64,000 bases of DNA from Clostridium sp. CAG:568 (GTDB taxonomy: Bacteria; Bacillota_I; Bacilli_A; RFN20; CAG-288). This document shows positions 45,591-54,345 of the stretch, in pieces; positions within the stretch are counted from its first letter, which is position 1; each line of letters starts with the position of its first letter. The stretch lies in contig FR878803.1 of assembly GCA_000434395.1 (NCBI GenBank), forward strand, positions 20,201-84,200, given 5' to 3'. A model generated the notes under the pieces. The model did no database searches. It had not been told where the DNA came from and saw only the letters and a list, made by a program, of their open reading frames with translations. A program made the translations under genes and the position numbers.

Positions 45591-48074
45591 TTATTCATTT
45601 CTTTTCATAGCATCTACCGGTTTCATATTAGCTATAGAATAGGAAGGAATCAAGGCTGATAAAATTGCCGTACCAAAAGATAAGACGAATAGAACCATTC
45701 CTTGAATCCAATTGAATGACAGCATAGATAATGGCGACATACCCATCAAAGAAACTAACAAAGCATTGAGTGTCGGAGTCAAAGACCAAGTTATTGCAAA
45801 GCTTAATATGAAATTGACAGCAGCTATCAATAAACTTTCTATAACGAATATTGCAAAAACATCTCTACTAGTCGAGCCTAATCCTTTAAGAATTCCTATA
45901 TCTTGTTTCTTAAAAGCAACAGATGTAAATATAAAGTTCATAGTAGTCAGAACGGCTATGATTCCAATTCCAATCGCTATGTACATAGCATAAGTAGATA
46001 TTCCAGTAATCGTTCCTAAGAACGATGAATCTAGTTTAGAAGCTATGTATGAATTTATCGTATAGCTCTTTTGAATATAGGATCTTTGAATATAGTAAGT
46101 ATCAGCTTTGAGAGTCAAATTGTGTTTAGACTTGCTGAAACTATATACTTGTTTTATTTCATCCTTAGAGTTTGTCGGAACATAAACTCTAGAAATTAAA
46201 TTAATTCCGTCCTTTTCTCCTTGTATGTCGTATTTCTTAATATTATTAGCAGAAAAAGCCGATGGGCTGAAGAAGACTGTCGTTTCCATTCCCGTACTTC
46301 TTCCATCGGTAGAGCTTGAAAAATCGACATATGATTGAATAATCTTGTCCTTACTATTATCTTCAGCCTCGAGATTATTCATAGCAGTCTCAATATCTTC
46401 TTTGTTTAAATCGGTCTTAACTACTCCCACGACCTTATAGATGGTCTCAGATTCATCCAAAGAATCTGTGTCAAAACTCTGATATATCTTAATCTTTTTT
46501 CCTAAGATGTTTTTATATAGATTCTCACTATTAAAGCATCCTTTTTCGACTAAAGTTCCACTAGCTGAATCAGTAAAATCGTAATACCCAGTCTCATTGA
46601 ACATAGTTAAGAAATAATCAGTCAAAACTATTTCATCAGTGGCAGAAGGAGCTTTACTTCCGTCTACTAAGCTGAAGTCTTTATAAGCTTCGATTTGAGA
46701 TAAGTCATCTAATGGCGAAATGAAATAAGTTGATAGTTTTAAATAAGAAGGTAAAGAATCAATTTTATCTTGTGGAATGCTCTTCTTAATATTTATATTC
46801 AATGTTCTATAAGCTGGAATAGCTCCTTTATAGGAGTCCTTTATGTTGTTGTAATCTTCATCAGACATATATACTGTCGACTCAGTATTATCTTCTTTGA
46901 AGACTTGTTTGTATAAAGTTATAGCATCAGTTCTATAGATGTCAGCAGAAGATGCGTAGGTATCACTCGCATCATAAGTAGATACTTCCAAAGCAAGTCC
47001 AAAGAACGTAAACGAAATAATCGAGAGGATGAAAGTAAAGACCAATCTAACCCATCCCGATTTCAAAGAACTCATAGCCATTTTCAATATTGTTGTAAAT
47101 GGAATTCTTCCATTCTTTGAATTGTATTTGACATCAGAATTTATATTCTTTTCTATATCGTCTTTATTAGTCTTTGAAAATCCAACTGGTAAATCCATCG
47201 AATCATCATTGGCCATCAAATCGACTGGAAATCTAACCTTGTCTTTATATGTTATGTAGGATGGTCCATCATAAGAACTAGAAGCTTCGTTTAAGACTGA
47301 TAAGTCCTTATCAGTCATATTTTTTATACCGTCTATTTTAATAAGACCTTCCCCAACTTTATGAAGGACTGTCGATCCGTCTAACACTTCGCCTTCGCTT
47401 GAATGTCTTGTGATATCATCGACTATCAAGCCATTTTTAAGTCTTATTATTCTATCCGCATAAGTCTCAACACAGGATGCGTCATGAGTTACACAGACGA
47501 CAAGACAAGTCTTAGATAATTCTTTCAGCAAATCAAATATATCTCTAGAAGTAGTCCCATCCAAGGCTCCCGTAGGTTCATCTGCCAATATGACTCTAGG
47601 ATGTTTTACCAAAGCTCTAGCAATTGCTACTCTTTGTTTTTGACCGCCTGATATTTCGCTAGGCTTTCTATTTGAAAGTTCAACAATTCCTACTTTCTTC
47701 AATATTTCCTGAACTTTATCTTCATTATTTTTTCCGTATTTCAATTCATAAGCCAAGGATACATTATCATGAACAGTGAAACTATTTATGATGTTATATT
47801 CCTGAAAAATAAATCCAATATATTTGTTTCTATAGGCATTGAAATCTGTGGAATTAAATGATTTTGAAGACTTTCCAAACAAAATCAAATCACCCGAATC
47901 AAATGTATCGAGACCGCCTACAACATTTAAGAATGTCGACTTACCAGATCCAGACTTTCCTAATATGAAAACCAATCCTCTATCTGGAAGAGTGACTGTT
48001 ATCCCCTTCAACGCCTCTACCTTTTGACCATCTTTAGTCTTATATACTTTATGTAAATCTTTAAGTTCTATCAT
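45591..48074 (-). CDS. MacB-like ABC transporter, ATPase fused to FtsX permease
   Basis: The start at 48074 follows AAAGGA; the protein is 827 aa. The N-terminal ABC domain has GKSGSGKST (Walker A), SGGQKQRVAIARAL (signature) and VILADEPTGALD. A helix near residue 340 is followed by a large outside domain of ~300 residues and three C-terminal helices with the FtsX block (AFKKQDIGILKGLGSTSRDVFAIF). This is the layout of lipoprotein/peptide-linked mechanotransmitters (MacB, BceAB-like) though here both parts are one chain. Two lipoproteins flank it (one divergent). Confidence 0.9.
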   Translation of the reverse strand: MIELKDLHKVYKTKDGQKVEALKGITVTLPDRGLVFILGKSGSGKSTFLNVVGGLDTFDSGDLILFGKSSKSFNSTDFNAYRNKYIGFIFQEYNIINSFTVHDNVSLAYELKYGKNNEDKVQEILKKVGIVELSNRKPSEISGGQKQRVAIARALVKHPRVILADEPTGALDGTTSRDIFDLLKELSKTCLVVCVTHDASCVETYADRIIRLKNGLIVDDITRHSSEGEVLDGSTVLHKVGEGLIKIDGIKNMTDKDLSVLNEASSSYDGPSYITYKDKVRFPVDLMANDDSMDLPVGFSKTNKDDIEKNINSDVKYNSKNGRIPFTTILKMAMSSLKSGWVRLVFTFILSIISFTFFGLALEVSTYDASDTYASSADIYRTDAITLYKQVFKEDNTESTVYMSDEDYNNIKDSYKGAIPAYRTLNINIKKSIPQDKIDSLPSYLKLSTYFISPLDDLSQIEAYKDFSLVDGSKAPSATDEIVLTDYFLTMFNETGYYDFTDSASGTLVEKGCFNSENLYKNILGKKIKIYQSFDTDSLDESETIYKVVGVVKTDLNKEDIETAMNNLEAEDNSKDKIIQSYVDFSSSTDGRSTGMETTVFFSPSAFSANNIKKYDIQGEKDGINLISRVYVPTNSKDEIKQVYSFSKSKHNLTLKADTYYIQRSYIQKSYTINSYIASKLDSSFLGTITGISTYAMYIAIGIGIIAVLTTMNFIFTSVAFKKQDIGILKGLGSTSRDVFAIFVIESLLIAAVNFILSFAITWSLTPTLNALLVSLMGMSPLSMLSFNWIQGMVLFVLSFGTAILSALIPSYSIANMKPVDAMKRNE

Positions 48075-48229
48075 ATTTAGTCCTTTAAAAATCAAAACAA
48101 ATAAACAAGTATAGTTTTAAATTAAATATTTGTTTATTGCTATAGTTAAATTAGTTAATCATTTATTGTTTTTAATGAATACTTTATTAAAACTAATGTG
48201 TATATTCAAAAAGAGGAGAATTTTTATAT

Positions 48230-49330
48230 ATGAAAAATAAAAAAATTATATATTGCTTATCTTTATTGACTTTATCTATGACCTTATCTTCATGTGGAAA
48301 AGAAGATATCTCAGTTCCATCTGTCCCACCTATAGATACAGGTAATTCAAGTGTAGTCGAAGAAGAAGGAAAAGCCTCAGATAGACCTGAAGCACCTATA
48401 GAAAATAACTATGTTCCTGGCAGTGCTCCTAAAGATTATGATGGAAAATCAATATCTGATATAGGGACTAAAAAGAAATCTTCAGCTTATAAAGCATTCT
48501 TCTATGCCGAACATAAATTAGCTAATTCAAATTATTTCACCTACATTCAATCTGCTAATTTAAATGCTTATATTGGATCTGCTGTCGCATTTAAACAAGA
48601 TGTCAGCGGATTTAGAGTCTTCATGAATAACGCTGGATTTGGTCAATCGATAACCAAATCACAAAAATCCAGTGGATTTCTGGCTTTGATGTCAGTTCCA
48701 TCAGCAGTTCAAAAATACGAGGATATATCAGCTAATAAAGTAGGATATAGGCAGAATAAATCCGAAGAAAAGGATTCTATTGAAATTAAAACAGGTGAGA
48801 ATGAAACAGATGGAAAGTATATTTATGGGTCATTCGATTCTGATAAGTACGATCAAAAAAAGATGATGACAAAAGAGGATTATGAGAATTACTGGGGTCA
48901 TAACCTCTGGGGACTTACTAGTTATACAGTCCCATCATCAAACGCTATATATAAAGCTGATATTCAAAACATCGATGCTGGAAACTCAATAACTCTTTCA
49001 TACGAATTCACTACCAAAGATACTGCTATAGATGGAGTGGATGCATCCAAAGGATATCAAAAAGAGCAGCAACAAATGTTAGGACAAGCCACTGCTAGTG
49101 TTTCAGTCACTATTGATAGCTTAAAAATCGAATTGACACTAGACAAGGATTTATTTCCAACAAAAGTTCACTGCATCGAAGAGTACACAGCTAGTGCAAT
49201 GGGACAAAGTATCATCAAAATCAAAAACGACATCGTAAACGTATATAAAAAGATAGAAAGTGTGGACGATATCTCCATACCAGAATATAAACAAGACTAT
49301 CAATTTGGAATTAATGCGTTCACTAAGTAA
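48230..49330 (+). CDS. Lipoprotein, unknown function
   Basis: This 366-aa protein has a signal and lipobox LSSC (Cys near 22), with AGAGGAG just before the start. The rest alternates beta stretches with a Lys/Ser-rich helix and reads like a LolA/LppX-type binding fold, as does the large lipoprotein on the other side of the ABC gene. It diverges from that transporter. Confidence 0.7.
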   Translation: MKNKKIIYCLSLLTLSMTLSSCGKEDISVPSVPPIDTGNSSVVEEEGKASDRPEAPIENNYVPGSAPKDYDGKSISDIGTKKKSSAYKAFFYAEHKLANSNYFTYIQSANLNAYIGSAVAFKQDVSGFRVFMNNAGFGQSITKSQKSSGFLALMSVPSAVQKYEDISANKVGYRQNKSEEKDSIEIKTGENETDGKYIYGSFDSDKYDQKKMMTKEDYENYWGHNLWGLTSYTVPSSNAIYKADIQNIDAGNSITLSYEFTTKDTAIDGVDASKGYQKEQQQMLGQATASVSVTIDSLKIELTLDKDLFPTKVHCIEEYTASAMGQSIIKIKNDIVNVYKKIESVDDISIPEYKQDYQFGINAFTK

Positions 49331-49337
49331 CCCGATT

Positions 49338-49372
49338 CAAAGCTTATATACTTGTGCATATAGGCTTTTTTT
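49338..49372 (+). terminator. Terminator of lipoprotein gene
   Basis: AAAGC..TATATAC pairs imperfectly with GCATATA.GGCTTT, then T7 follows. Confidence 0.7.
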
Positions 49373-49501
49373 ATGCTTAAAAGCATAATTTTTCCTATTT
49401 TTAAACTGTGATCAAGAAAATATAAAAGCTGGTATTCAATATGAAATTTCCTTTTTTTATCGAAAGACCTAGTATTTTTTTGAAACTTCTTAAAAAAGTT
49501 G

Positions 49502-49530
49502 TTGAAACTTTCAAGACTCAATGATAGAAT
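49502..49530 (+). promoter_or_regulatory. Sigma-A promoter of the tRNA operon
   Basis: TTGAAA (49502-49507) and TAGAAT (49525-49530) are 17 bp apart, 22 bp before the first tRNA. Confidence 0.85.
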
Positions 49531-49552
49531 AGCAAAGCACTCAAAAAGAGCT

Positions 49553-49628
49553 GGAAATTTAGCTCAGCTGGTAGAGCATCTCCTTTACACGGAGGGGGTC
49601 AGGGGTTCGAGTCCCTTAATTTCCACCA
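49553..49628 (+). tRNA. tRNA-Val (UAC)
   Basis: Cloverleaf GGAAATT...AATTTCC with anticodon loop TTTACAC; CCA encoded. First of five adjacent tRNAs. Confidence 0.97.
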
Positions 49629-49659
49629 TCGAGTGCAAAATAAGTACCGGCATATACAT

Positions 49660-49743
49660 GGGCGGTTAGCGAAACGGTTAAACGCGGCAGACTGTAAATC
49701 TGTTCCTTCGGGTTCAGTGGTTCGAATCCACTACTGCCCACCA
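49660..49743 (+). tRNA. tRNA-Tyr (GUA)
   Basis: GGGCGGT/ACTGCCC acceptor, anticodon loop CTGTAAA, long variable arm, encoded CCA. Confidence 0.97.
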
Positions 49744-49747
49744 TGAT

Positions 49748-49822
49748 TGGGGTATAGCCAAGCGGTAAGGCAAGGGACTTTGACTCCCTCATGCTTTGGT
49801 TCGAATCCAAATACCCCAGCCA
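49748..49822 (+). tRNA. tRNA-Gln (UUG)
   Basis: TGGGGTA/TACCCCA acceptor, anticodon loop CTTTGAC, encoded CCA. Confidence 0.97.
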
Positions 49823-49836
49823 TTTGTTTTTGTTAT

Positions 49837-49912
49837 GACTCGTTAGCTCAGCCGGTAGAGCACATGACTTTTAATCATGGGGCCATGAGTTCAAATCTCA
49901 TACGAGTCACCA
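49837..49912 (+). tRNA. tRNA-Lys (UUU)
   Basis: GACTCGT/ACGAGTC acceptor, anticodon loop CTTTTAA, encoded CCA. Confidence 0.97.
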
Positions 49913-49924
49913 TTTGTTTATATT

Positions 49925-50014
49925 GCCCTGGTGGCGAAACTGGTAGACGCAAGGGACTTAAAATCCCTCGAGGCCAAACCCCTCATGCCGGTTCGACTCC
50001 GGCCCAGGGCACCA
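49925..50014 (+). tRNA. tRNA-Leu (UAA)
   Basis: GCCCTGG/CCAGGGC acceptor, anticodon loop CTTAAAA, long variable arm, encoded CCA. Last of the cluster. Confidence 0.97.
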
Positions 50015-50029
50015 CATAGAGCGTCATAG

Positions 50030-50054
50030 CCTGGCACGAAAGTGTCAGGTTTTT
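50030..50054 (+). terminator. Terminator of the tRNA operon
   Basis: CCTGGCAC/GTGTCAGG stem with a GAAA loop, then T5, 15 bp after the last tRNA. Confidence 0.9.
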
Positions 50055-50080
50055 CGTTTGTTTAAGAAATCATTTCAAAT

Positions 50081-50108
50081 AAAATGGACTACAAACCCGT
50101 AGCCCTTT
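50081..50108 (-). terminator. Terminator of DUF4422 gene
   Basis: GGACTAC/GTAGCCC stem around an AAACCC loop, with a short A-rich tail on its left (U on the minus strand). Confidence 0.65.
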
Positions 50109-50876
50109 TTATTTATTCTTTTTGAATTTCGACTTTATATATCCTTTAAACATATTCCAAATATAATGTTTATCCATACAAGCAAATCTAAATTCTTTAT
50201 ACTTCAATTTATTTGCGTCGATATAAACATCTAACATAAGCTCAGCAATATAGCCGAAGACTCTTTTATCCTGGCCTATATATTCATCTAGATCAATTCT
50301 TTTTTCTACTTTTCCTAACAATTCAAACAACCAATCCAAATATGCATTAGCAGTTTCTTTCTTGGCTACGAACATATTGAAATAATGACCATAGACTCTT
50401 CTCATCACTTTCTTATAAGACTTATAGTATTTAGGATAATCAGTCTTGATTATATCTTCTGTGACTTTAAGTCCTTCCTTTTTATGTGCCAATATGTAAT
50501 GAAGATAATTGGTGTGAATAACCATGACAACTTTGGCCGGTAAAATAAAGTCATATTTCTCCAATGTTTTCTCTATTTCTTTTTCACCGATTATATTATC
50601 TAAAGATTTCTTGCAGAAAAAACTCTTCATAAGAAATCTTCTATAATGCGCGATCCCAAAATACTCGTATTCATTATTTCTATAAGCCCAGTAAGCTCCG
50701 GTCAATTCACAATAGCTAGCATTCTTGCTAGAAATATTGTCACCCGTATTATCTAAGCAATTATAAAAATGCTCATTCCTAAAATCAGCTCCAACTTCAA
50801 TTGGAACATAAATCGGATTAGATGGCATCAAAGCCTTCTTATGAGCCATGACACCAATAAATATCTTTTGATTCAT
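50109..50876 (-). CDS. DUF4422 glycosyltransferase-like protein
   Basis: From the ATG at 50876 the protein is 255 aa and starts IFIGVMAHKKALMPSNPIY, as DUF4422 enzymes do (a longer frame to 50927 adds non-homologous residues). The middle block YCELTGAYWAYRN...FGIAHYRRFL is the family core. Members lie in capsule and exopolysaccharide loci and are thought to transfer sugars. A TATAAT is only seven bases before the ATG, so the mRNA may be leaderless. Confidence 0.8.
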   Translation of the reverse strand: MNQKIFIGVMAHKKALMPSNPIYVPIEVGADFRNEHFYNCLDNTGDNISSKNASYCELTGAYWAYRNNEYEYFGIAHYRRFLMKSFFCKKSLDNIIGEKEIEKTLEKYDFILPAKVVMVIHTNYLHYILAHKKEGLKVTEDIIKTDYPKYYKSYKKVMRRVYGHYFNMFVAKKETANAYLDWLFELLGKVEKRIDLDEYIGQDKRVFGYIAELMLDVYIDANKLKYKEFRFACMDKHYIWNMFKGYIKSKFKKNK

Positions 50877-50927
50877 GCCTAAAATTATAGCATAAATAGT
50901 ATGTTTTAAATTACATAAGAAAATCAT

Positions 50928-51286
50928 AAGAAATCACTCTAAACAACTTGGATTTATAAATACATAATTCACATCTAAAATGATATACAAGATTCTATAG
51001 ATTAAACACTACTAGTAATCGGTAAAAATATAGAATTCTACAAAAAAGTGAGAATTTCAATTTATTATTTACTATATCCTTAATGATTTTCACAATCATT
51101 GAATACTTCAATTCATGATTTTGATAATAATCTCCTACCATATTAACTTCATATGCAAAAAGAAGTGCTTAATCATTTCATTTAATTCATAGAATCGTTA
51201 ACTTTGATACAAAAATTGAATTGATAATTATTCCAAAGACAAATGAATACTAATGATTTATAATTAACTTTAAGTGAGGAAATAAA
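50928..51286. other. AT-rich non-coding stretch between glycan genes
   Basis: About 360 bp between divergent transferase genes. No open frame, RNA fold or clear repeat was seen; a GAGG ribosome site closes it before the next gene. Confidence 0.5.
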
Positions 51287-52255
51287 ATGAAAATTTTAAA
51301 AAGTTTCAATACTTTAAGAAAGAGAAAATTTTTTAAGAGTTCCAATACTTTAAGAAAGATTGTAGGGATTAAAAGCTTATTATCTTTCTTTGGCAGAGCA
51401 AGTAAAAAAGCCATTTATTTAAACCAGGGTAGACAAGGATTAGACCCCAGTCAAATAAAAGCAGCTGATATCCTATTCAAAGATATAGCTATTAAATACA
51501 AAGATGCTCCTAAAAGTACAGAGCCGATAAATAAAACTCTATTCTTGTTTTGGTGGGATGGATTTGATTCAGCACCTGAAATAGTAAAGCTCTGTGTTAA
51601 ATCAGTTATAAAGAATTACCCAGATTACAATATCATTCTATTGGATAAAACAAACTTAAAAGAGTATCTTCCCGAAGACGATATCGTCTTCCAGGCATAC
51701 ATGAAAGGCAAAACAATAATTCAAAACTTTACTGACTACCTTAGATTTTATTTGATGTATAACTACGGAGGATATTGGATAGACTCAACTCTTTTCTTCC
51801 TAAAAAGATTTCCTTTAGATGAAGTTATAGGTGATGAAGACTTTGGGTCTATCGGATTCAGTACATTATCCAGATGTTTCTATGTCGATGGAATAGGTAC
51901 TAAATGGTGTGATTTCTTCTATGGTGCTAGAAAACATGCACCTATTTGTAAGGCATTCTTAGAATGCTTTCAACGCTACTATTCTAAGTACAATTTTCCT
52001 TTTGATTATTTTATGATGGATTGTATCTTATTCGTCTTTATGAAATATTTTATAGAGAATGGTGTATTAGACAGGATCAAAACCTATCCTGGCAGTGCCA
52101 TATATGTATTCCAAGGAGTTGGAATCAATGCAGAAGTAGATGAAAGAAAAATCTATGAATGCGAAATAATGCCTCAAAAACTAGATAGAAAAATCAAACT
52201 ATCAAAAGTTAAGAAAGGTAGATTATTAGATTACTTGTTGAACACTGTCAGATAA
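51287..52255 (+). CDS. GT32-like capsular polysaccharide glycosyltransferase
   Basis: The 322-aa protein has the pattern of DXD sugar transferases of the Och1/capsule type: LFLFWWDGFDSAPEIVKLCV, then TDYLRFYLMYNYGGYWIDST, with the Asp-Ser/Asp residues of the metal site. The N-terminus is basic and repeats itself (SFNTLRKRKFFK / SSNTLRK). It probably adds a sugar or phosphosugar to a cell-surface glycan. Its likely donors are unknown, and only one other glycan gene is near. Confidence 0.8.
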   Translation: MKILKSFNTLRKRKFFKSSNTLRKIVGIKSLLSFFGRASKKAIYLNQGRQGLDPSQIKAADILFKDIAIKYKDAPKSTEPINKTLFLFWWDGFDSAPEIVKLCVKSVIKNYPDYNIILLDKTNLKEYLPEDDIVFQAYMKGKTIIQNFTDYLRFYLMYNYGGYWIDSTLFFLKRFPLDEVIGDEDFGSIGFSTLSRCFYVDGIGTKWCDFFYGARKHAPICKAFLECFQRYYSKYNFPFDYFMMDCILFVFMKYFIENGVLDRIKTYPGSAIYVFQGVGINAEVDERKIYECEIMPQKLDRKIKLSKVKKGRLLDYLLNTVR

Positions 52256-52283
52256 GCATTTAACATTAGTATTTAATCTAATA

Positions 52284-52598
52284 TCAATTCAATGACAATA
52301 CATTAAAAACAGGAATCGACATCCTGTTTTTTAATACTATTCTTTTATTTATAGCATCGATATAGTCTAAATAATCATCAACTGTTTTAATAAAGCCATA
52401 GTCATAGTACTCTATTGAAATGGGATCTCCTCTATTATAAGTAGATAATTTAGTATCCAATTCTATTAATTCATCATCCGATAAAAGTGGCTTATCCACT
52501 TTATTTTTCTTTTCTTCCATCTTTTCTAAATAATCCTCTTGTTCAGGAAGAGATTTATAAGGAGCCCATTTAACCATCCCTCTATCTCTAAGTCTCAT
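52284..52598 (-). CDS. YolD-like family protein
   Basis: This 104-aa protein starts RLRDRGMVKWAPYKSLPEQ, the usual YolD opening. YolD-like genes often lie next to Y-family polymerases, as here; the start overlaps the polymerase stop by four bases. The role is not established. Confidence 0.8.
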   Translation of the reverse strand: MRLRDRGMVKWAPYKSLPEQEDYLEKMEEKKNKVDKPLLSDDELIELDTKLSTYNRGDPISIEYYDYGFIKTVDDYLDYIDAINKRIVLKNRMSIPVFNVLSLN

Positions 52599-53878
52599 GC
52601 TTTATGGCCTCCTATTTGAGTGAGTCTGTTCTTTTCAGTTGAATGTTCTTGTAAGGACGAACACCTCATAACTGACGTGTTTCCAAACCTTTCTCTTATT
52701 TTGTCAATGGTCTCATCCATTCTCTTGTCTTTATCATGTTTAGACCAATCGGTCATGAAATCTAGTTGCATCGAATCTATATCCACCAATTCACCACCGA
52801 CCAAACATAAGCTCCTTATCAAAAGATTTAAAGGACACGAACTAGTCAACAATTCTATAGCTTGTTCTATCTCGTTAGAGGTTTCTAATGGTCTTTCAAA
52901 TCTCAAGCTTCTTCCATAGCTTTGTGATTTATCCTTAGATCCTCCGAAAAACAAATCCAATCTATTCATAGCCATATGATTGTCTCTAAGTCTTCTAGAT
53001 AAGACTCTTCCCATTTCTTTAGCAACACCTATAGCTTCATTTATATCAGCATCGAAGAACAAAACTTGGCCTACCGATAAAGACTTTGGTTTTGTTTTAA
53101 TTTGTGAAGAGATAACAGCCTTATCAATTCCGTTAGCGTGAAGATAAAGTTCCTCACCTTTTATTCCAAATTTTCGAGATAGATATAAAGGATCAGAGCA
53201 TGCAATATCTCCCATGGTTTCAAAGCCCAAAACGTTCAATCTCTTCTCCATTCTCTCCCCTATTCCCCACACTTTGGATAAAGGATGAATAGGCCAAAGC
53301 TTTTGCTGAATGTCAGCTCTAGTCCATTTATCGAACAAATCCTTCTTGTGCTTAGCTCCTAAATCCATAGCAACTTTAGCCAAGAATATATTCTCACCAA
53401 TTCCAGCACAAACAGTGAGACCTGTTTGTGTCTTTACTTTAGCTATGATTTCTTTAGCATACTCGATATCCGTTTGTCCTTTAGCCTTTAAATAGTTAGT
53501 AACATCTAAAAAAGATTCATCTATAGAATAAACGTGAATATCACTAGCTTCGACGTATTCTCTATATATAGATGTTACTTCAGCTGATTTCTCTAAGTAT
53601 CTTTTCATTCGAGGAACAGCATAAATAATATCCGGAATATTTTTAGGAAGCTCGTATCTCCTACATCTACTAGGAATACCCTTGGCTTTCAAAAAAGGAG
53701 AAACAGCCAAAACTATCGTACCATCGCCTCTATCAGGATCACATACAACTAATGGAGTAGTGAAAGGATCAAGACCACGATCTATACATTCGACAGAAGC
53801 ATAAAAACTTTTTAAATCTATAGACAATATATTTCTTGGCTTATAACCAGATAACAAATCTTTATCGCTTATATCCAT
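52595..53878 (-). CDS. Y-family DNA polymerase (UvrX/UmuC-like)
   Basis: The 427-aa protein has the Y-family active site: ILSIDLKSFYASVE (first Asp) and VYSIDESFLDVT (SxDExF), with AGIGENIFLAKVA and a helix-hairpin-helix VWGIGERMEKRLNVLG. It copies past DNA lesions with low fidelity. There is no obvious beta-clamp peptide that I could settle on, and I did not find a clear LexA box (CGAAC-N4-GTTCG) upstream. Confidence 0.92.
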   Translation of the reverse strand: MDISDKDLLSGYKPRNILSIDLKSFYASVECIDRGLDPFTTPLVVCDPDRGDGTIVLAVSPFLKAKGIPSRCRRYELPKNIPDIIYAVPRMKRYLEKSAEVTSIYREYVEASDIHVYSIDESFLDVTNYLKAKGQTDIEYAKEIIAKVKTQTGLTVCAGIGENIFLAKVAMDLGAKHKKDLFDKWTRADIQQKLWPIHPLSKVWGIGERMEKRLNVLGFETMGDIACSDPLYLSRKFGIKGEELYLHANGIDKAVISSQIKTKPKSLSVGQVLFFDADINEAIGVAKEMGRVLSRRLRDNHMAMNRLDLFFGGSKDKSQSYGRSLRFERPLETSNEIEQAIELLTSSCPLNLLIRSLCLVGGELVDIDSMQLDFMTDWSKHDKDKRMDETIDKIRERFGNTSVMRCSSLQEHSTEKNRLTQIGGHKA

Positions 53879-54028
53879 GGCTGCCTCCTTTCTTTTCCAA
53901 TATCATATCAAATTTAAAAGAGGCCATTTTCCCAATGGGTAGATTTTAGAACTATTAAAAATCAGCCTACATTACTAAGCAAAAAATATAAAGAAAATAT
54001 GAAATAATAAAGAAAAGAGGAAACAACA

Positions 54029-54274
54029 GTGACTAAAGAACAATTATTCAAATGGGTCGATACAGGTCGTGAACTTGAATTCAACTACAAAGGGAAAGAT
54101 TATTCAATAACCTATTACAATGACGATAGGAAGGATTTTATTTCTTTTTGCGAAGCATATGATGAAACCGTAGATGTAGCGACAGTCGACGAGCTTTGGA
54201 ATTCGACCTACAAAGGAATAAAATTGTCCGATATGTTATCTTCAATCCCTGAAGATAAAGTTGACGTGTTTTAA
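54029..54274 (+). CDS. Small hypothetical acidic protein
   Basis: The 81-aa protein begins with GTG after AGAGGAAACAACA. It has no recognised motif; it is acidic with KGKDYSITYYNDDRKDFISF in the middle. It converges on an ABC gene with a shared terminator after it. Confidence 0.6.
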   Translation: MTKEQLFKWVDTGRELEFNYKGKDYSITYYNDDRKDFISFCEAYDETVDVATVDELWNSTYKGIKLSDMLSSIPEDKVDVF

Positions 54275-54301
54275 AAATTCGAACAACTAAAAGCACAAGA
54301 C

Positions 54302-54337
54302 AATAAAAAACAGCAACTTAATCAGTTGCTGCTTTTT
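54302..54337 (+). terminator. Bidirectional terminator
   Basis: CAGCAACT/AGTTGCTG stem (54311-54318 with 54324-54331) has A6 on the left and T5 on the right, serving both convergent genes. Confidence 0.85.
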
Positions 54338-54345
54338 ATTGCAAT

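Noticed and set aside
49616..50019. Protein-coding frames over the tRNA cluster
   Set aside because: The region is fully explained by four tRNAs and their spacers; the frames are accidental.
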